Shown here: one piece after another, positions 24,035 to 27,049 of the stretch
Layout: each line of letters begins with the position of its first letter
Position numbering within the stretch: the stretch's first letter is position 1
Source: Butyrivibrio sp.
GTDB lineage: Bacteria > Bacillota_A > Clostridia > Lachnospirales > Lachnospiraceae
Direction of reading: 5' to 3'
Assembly (NCBI GenBank): GCA_024690635.1
Contig: JAILOW010000188.1
Span: 1 to 27,049, forward strand
Length of the DNA: 27,049 nt
Translations under genes and position numbers: made by a program
Notes under the pieces: generated by a model
The model's database searches: none
What the model was told of the DNA's origin: nothing
The model's input: the letters and a program-made list of their open reading frames with translations, nothing else

Positions 24035-24059
24035 TGCCGTTTAAACAAATAAAACGGCA
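24035..24059. repeat. 8-bp inverted repeat TGCCGTTT/AAACGGCA beyond the array
   Basis: Arms 24035-24042 and 24052-24059 are perfectly complementary with a 9-nt loop. On the minus strand the hairpin is followed by TTTT, a weak terminator shape. The arm sequence is the same as the outer arm of the terminator at 23555-23581 on the other side of the array. Confidence 0.55.
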
Positions 24060-24109
24060 AGAAGGTAAGGCTGGTAGAAAATGGATAGGCAGGGCATTAT
24101 CTTTAATTA

Positions 24110-24118
24110 TGGTATAAT
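24110..24118 (+). promoter_or_regulatory. Extended -10 promoter candidate for rsmB
   Basis: TGG followed by a perfect TATAAT (24113-24118) lies 48 nt before the rsmB ATG. No clear -35 is present, as is common with extended -10 promoters. The predicted start near 24125 falls inside the hairpin that follows. Confidence 0.55.
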
Positions 24119-24120
24119 AT

Positions 24121-24153
24121 TATTGGTGTGAGTTCTCACACTAATATTTTTTT
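24121..24153 (+). terminator. Terminator-like hairpin in the rsmB leader
   Basis: Arms 24121-24131 and 24136-24146 pair over 11 bp with one G-U around GTTC, followed directly by seven T (24147-24153), and the rsmB ribosome site comes next (AAAGGA, 24154-24159). It could end transcripts arriving from the repeat array, or limit entry into rsmB. Confidence 0.7.
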
Positions 24154-24165
24154 AAAGGACAAAAA

Positions 24166-25668
24166 ATGGTAAATATCAGAGAAATAGTTCTGAATATACT
24201 CATGGAATATGACAAAAAGGGCGTGTACAAGCCTGCCATTTTAAAGGACAGTCTGGAAAAGTATGACTACCTGGAAACAAGGGACAAGGCTTTTATCAAA
24301 AGAGTCACCGACGGCTGCCTTGAGAGAAAGCTCCAGATCGACTATATACTGGATCAGTTCTCGAAAACACCTGTAAACAAGATGCAGCCCCTTATCAGGA
24401 GCCTCTTGAGGATGAGCGTCTACCAGATCATGTTCATGGACCAGGTGCCTGACAGCGCAGCCTGCAACGAGGCGGTAAAGCTTGCTGCCAAGCACAAATT
24501 CGCAGGGCTTAAGGGCTTTGTGAACGGAGTTTTGCGAAACATATCAAGAAACAAGGACAAGATCGAATATCCTGACATCAAAAAGGACGGCGGCGCCGAG
24601 TATCTGTCGGTATACTACTCAATGCCACGCTGGATCTGCGATATGTGGCTTACAAGATTCGGACTTGAAAAGACAAAGGCCATGCTTGAGTTCTTCTTAC
24701 AGCCAAGGCCTACAATTATAAGAGTAAAAACAGAGAATAGGGAAGATAAAAAACTCTCGGATGATAAACTGAAGGCTGAACATATTAAGCAAGCAGTTGA
24801 TTCCTTGAAAAAACAATTTGAAGACGCAGGCGCAGTGGTTCAGAAAAACGAAATTCTTCCCTTTGCTCTTGAACTTGAAAAGATCGACAACATCAGATTT
24901 CTTCCGGGATATGACGAAGGTCTCTTTACCGTTCAGGATGTGAGTTCCATGCTGGTTACCGAGATTGCCGATCCAAAGCCCGGCGAGAATGTAATAGATA
25001 TCTGTTCAGCGCCCGGCGGAAAGACAACCCATGCGGCAGAGAGAGTAAAACTTGATACAGACAGAACAGCAAAAACAAACAATGAAGACACCGCAGTGGA
25101 AAAAGCTGTTCTTAACGATAACAGCGGAGTGGTCCTTGCAAGAGACGTATCCGAAAGAAAGTGCGATCTAATACGTGAAAATGCAGAAAGGCTTCAGCTG
25201 TCAAATATCATGACGGAAGTTCATGACGCAAGGATCCACGATGAGAACCTTGAGGGCAAGGCGGATATCCTCTATATGGATCTTCCCTGCTCGGGACTTG
25301 GCATAATAGGCAGAAAAGGAGATATCAAATACAACGCATCTCCAAAGAGTCTGTCGGAAGTGGAAAAACTTCAGTGGGAGATCATCAAATCCTCCTGGGA
25401 CTACGTAAAGCCCGGCGGAATCCTCATGTACTCCACCTGCACAGTCAATCAGGCTGAGAATGAGAAGATGGTTGAGCGCATCATAGAGCAGCTTCCCTTC
25501 GAAAGAGTGGACATAACAGACAAATTGCCTAAATCCCTCACTGATAAGACTTTCGGCTCAGACAGCGCCACCCGCATCAAAAACGATGCCAAGCACGGCT
25601 TCATTCAGCTCCTTCCCGGAGAGTGCGGTACAGACGGCTTCTTCATAGCCAAACTTAAACGTGTATAA
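24166..25668 (+). CDS. rsmB: 16S rRNA (cytosine-967 C5)-methyltransferase RsmB
   Basis: 500 residues. It methylates C967 of 16S rRNA using S-adenosylmethionine. The first ~130 residues are a NusB-like RNA-binding domain. The catalytic domain carries the SAM-binding motif DICSAPGGKTTHAAE from D278, the PCSGLG motif with C375 and the STC motif with C425; these are the paired cysteines of m5C methyltransferases, the second being the usual nucleophile. The protein is longer than the ~430-450 typical of the family because of charged inserts near 185-215 and after motif I (~295-325). It begins 12 nt after a terminator-like hairpin. In many Clostridia it directly follows fmt or yugP; here the surface-protein block separates it from fmt. 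Confidence 0.93.
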   Translation: MVNIREIVLNILMEYDKKGVYKPAILKDSLEKYDYLETRDKAFIKRVTDGCLERKLQIDYILDQFSKTPVNKMQPLIRSLLRMSVYQIMFMDQVPDSAACNEAVKLAAKHKFAGLKGFVNGVLRNISRNKDKIEYPDIKKDGGAEYLSVYYSMPRWICDMWLTRFGLEKTKAMLEFFLQPRPTIIRVKTENREDKKLSDDKLKAEHIKQAVDSLKKQFEDAGAVVQKNEILPFALELEKIDNIRFLPGYDEGLFTVQDVSSMLVTEIADPKPGENVIDICSAPGGKTTHAAERVKLDTDRTAKTNNEDTAVEKAVLNDNSGVVLARDVSERKCDLIRENAERLQLSNIMTEVHDARIHDENLEGKADILYMDLPCSGLGIIGRKGDIKYNASPKSLSEVEKLQWEIIKSSWDYVKPGGILMYSTCTVNQAENEKMVERIIEQLPFERVDITDKLPKSLTDKTFGSDSATRIKNDAKHGFIQLLPGECGTDGFFIAKLKRV

Positions 25669-25680
25669 TAGTTACTTCAC

Positions 25681-25818
25681 GGTGGAAAACTTGTTTTAAG
25701 ATACAAGGGCACGCTTTCGCTCCGACCTCGCTGGCAGCGGTACATAAGATGCTGAAAAACAGCATCTAAGTACCGGCCGCTTGCTAGGGCCATGTACCCT
25801 CAAAACAAGTTTTCCACC
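25681..25818. repeat. 138-bp element with perfect 17-bp terminal inverted repeats (MITE-like or structured RNA)
   Basis: GGTGGAAAACTTGTTTT (25681-25697) is exactly complementary to 25802-25818. Inside, AGATGCTG/CAGCATCT (25747-25754, 25760-25767) is closed by GGTAC/GTACC (25739-25743, 25770-25774), so the whole element can fold into one long branched or interrupted hairpin. The interior is more GC-rich than the flanks and has no convincing reading frame. It starts 13 nt after the rsmB stop. I see no clear target-site duplication. A small non-autonomous mobile element is the leading guess. Confidence 0.7.
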
Positions 25819-25849
25819 TCGTTGAAACAAATCATACAAAAAAGAATAA

Positions 25850-25876
25850 GGTAGATGATTAGAGACATCATCTGCC
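25850..25876 (+). promoter_or_regulatory. 10-bp stem-loop in the leader of the zinc peptidase gene
   Basis: Arms GGTAGATGAT (25850-25859) and ATCATCTGCC (25867-25876) pair fully with one G-U and a 7-nt loop. No U-tract follows. It ends 17 nt before the ribosome site AGGAG (25894-25898), so it may affect message stability or translation. Confidence 0.5.
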
Positions 25877-25907
25877 GAAAATAACATATAAACAGGAGAA
25901 TAAAACT

Positions 25908-26618
25908 ATGTATTACGGAAACAGACTTGCTTATGGCTACGGCTTTGATCCCATGTATATCCTTGTGATCATCATGGCGATACTTTGTATGGTAGCCAGC
26001 TATAGAGTGAACTCGGTTTATAAGAAATATGCCAGGATTCGCAGCATGAGCGGAATGACAGGCGCTATGGCGGCTGAGGAGATCCTTAGGAGAAATGGTG
26101 TTAATGACGTGGCTGTATGTCATGTGCCGGGAAATCTTACGGATCACTTTGATCCCAGGAACAGAACAGTTAATCTGTCTGATGCAACCTACAATTCAAA
26201 TTCGGTAGCTGCAATTGGTGTGGCCGCCCATGAGTGCGGACATGTTATGCAGCATCAGAACGGTTATCTTCCCTTAAAGATCAGGACCAGCCTTGTTCCT
26301 GCAGCAAATCTCGGCTCAAAAGCAGGCATTCCCATTATCATTCTCGGAATGTTCCTTAGCATGTCACCTCTTATCACTATCGGAATCTGGGTATTTTCAC
26401 TGGCAGTTCTTTTTCAGGTGATAACTCTTCCCGTAGAGTTTGATGCTTCTCACAGGGCTCTTGTGATGCTTGAGGAGTACGGAATCCTTGGACACGAGGA
26501 GGTTTCCGATTCAAGAAAAGTGTTAAGCGCCGCAGCCATGACTTATGTGGCAAGTGCAGCTTCTGCTGTGGTACAGCTGTTAAGGCTTGTACTGCTGAAC
26601 GGAAGACGCCGCGACTAA
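25908..26618 (+). CDS. YugP-type membrane zinc metallopeptidase
   Basis: 236 residues. Family known as Zn_peptidase_2/YugP, an integral-membrane protein with a HExxH site. HECGH is at 108-112, within VAAHECGHVMQHQ. A membrane helix lies near 15-30, two or three more cluster near 130-180, and there is a hydrophobic C-terminal segment. PVEFDASHRAL in the C-terminal third is a family-conserved stretch that may supply the third metal ligand. The physiological substrate is not established. It lies in the usual place beside rsmB and rlmN. AGGAG at 25894-25898 sets the start; the leader holds an inverted-repeat element and a stem-loop. Confidence 0.9.
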   Translation: MYYGNRLAYGYGFDPMYILVIIMAILCMVASYRVNSVYKKYARIRSMSGMTGAMAAEEILRRNGVNDVAVCHVPGNLTDHFDPRNRTVNLSDATYNSNSVAAIGVAAHECGHVMQHQNGYLPLKIRTSLVPAANLGSKAGIPIIILGMFLSMSPLITIGIWVFSLAVLFQVITLPVEFDASHRALVMLEEYGILGHEEVSDSRKVLSAAAMTYVASAASAVVQLLRLVLLNGRRRD

Positions 26619-26684
26619 GCTCAAATAAGGCATACCGGGAACAGGCAAAAGAAAGAATTAAGAAAAGAAAGAAATACAGTTAAC

Positions 26685-27049
26685 ATGTCAAAAGAAGTAA
26701 CAGACAATGCAAACAGCATAAACAGCATATTAAGCGAGAAATCCATTGAGGGCAAAACTGACATAAAGTCCCTGACTTTTTCGGAGCTTACGGAGGAGGT
26801 TAAAGCCCTCGGGGAGCCGGCATTTAGAGCAAAACAGCTCTATGAGTGGATCCACGTAAAGATGGCAAGGGACTACGATGAGATGACCAACATTCCCAAG
26901 TCCCTGAAAGAAAAGCTAAAAGAGCACTTTTTCTTTATCTCTTTAAAACAGGTGGAAGTAAAGGAATCTCAGATAGATGAAACCAAAAAGTTCCTCTTTG
27001 GGCTTTATGACGGCAATGTGATCGAGAGCGTTTTCATGAAATACAAGTT
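26685..27049 (+). CDS. rlmN: 23S rRNA (adenine-2503 C2)-methyltransferase RlmN (5' part only)
   Basis: The first 121 codons are present and the gene runs off the window. RlmN is a radical SAM enzyme that methylates A2503 of 23S rRNA and also tRNA. After a ~25-residue N-terminal extension, the helical N-domain is recognisable: GEPAFRAKQLYEWIHVKM, then MTNIPKSLKEKL, and TKKFLFGLYDGNVIESVFM leading to the catalytic barrel. The CxxxCxxC cluster motif would lie beyond the edge. The ribosome site is weak (purine-rich stretch near 26666-26676), but no better in-frame start is seen. It follows the zinc peptidase by 66 nt with no terminator between them. Confidence 0.93.
   Translation, partial: MSKEVTDNANSINSILSEKSIEGKTDIKSLTFSELTEEVKALGEPAFRAKQLYEWIHVKMARDYDEMTNIPKSLKEKLKEHFFFISLKQVEVKESQIDETKKFLFGLYDGNVIESVFMKYK

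Overview
The window looks like chromosomal DNA from a Clostridia-class Bacillota, most probably a Lachnospiraceae member of the Butyrivibrio/Pseudobutyrivibrio kind. This rests on a SCIFF peptide with its radical SAM partner (a Clostridia hallmark), a fused SecDF, a MurE carrying the meso-DAP motif DNPR, the priA-def-fmt ... rsmB-yugP-rlmN order, strong GGAGG ribosome sites and moderate GC. The genus is an inference. Every convincing gene is on the + strand.

Left part (1-4150): a short possible gene tail and a terminator-like hairpin come first, then two adjacent membrane proteins of identical architecture (N-terminal membrane sensor, degenerate GGDEF, EAL). The second keeps the EAL catalytic residues and should hydrolyse cyclic di-GMP. 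The first has lost most of them. Next are hisS and a CNNM/CorC-type CBS membrane protein (4225-6796).

Centre (6800-12840): a 48-residue SCIFF precursor, its radical SAM/SPASM maturase and secDF lie in a row, separated by a 10-bp hairpin and a 17-nt gap, and end at a strong terminator. recJ follows. The recJ-murE gap holds a two-hairpin structure whose U-tract and extended -10 both read on the minus strand, so it is a candidate small RNA.

Right part (13071-27049): murE, priA, def and fmt form a tight run that stops at a terminator overlapping the fmt stop codon. An accessory block follows: a 1659-residue secreted protein with an acidic linker, Ig-like domains and many cell-wall-binding-like repeats, then a gene-free 650-bp stretch with a 54-bp-period array of palindromic units. 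The conserved housekeeping order then resumes with rsmB, a YugP-type zinc peptidase and the start of rlmN. A 138-bp element with perfect 17-bp terminal inverted repeats sits between rsmB and the peptidase.

Most of the window is ordinary core genome (translation, N-terminal formylation, rRNA methylation, replication restart, wall synthesis, protein export). The least explained items are the surface-protein/array block, the minus-strand RNA candidate, the terminal-inverted-repeat element, the degenerate EAL partner and the hairpins that follow perfect TATAAT boxes.
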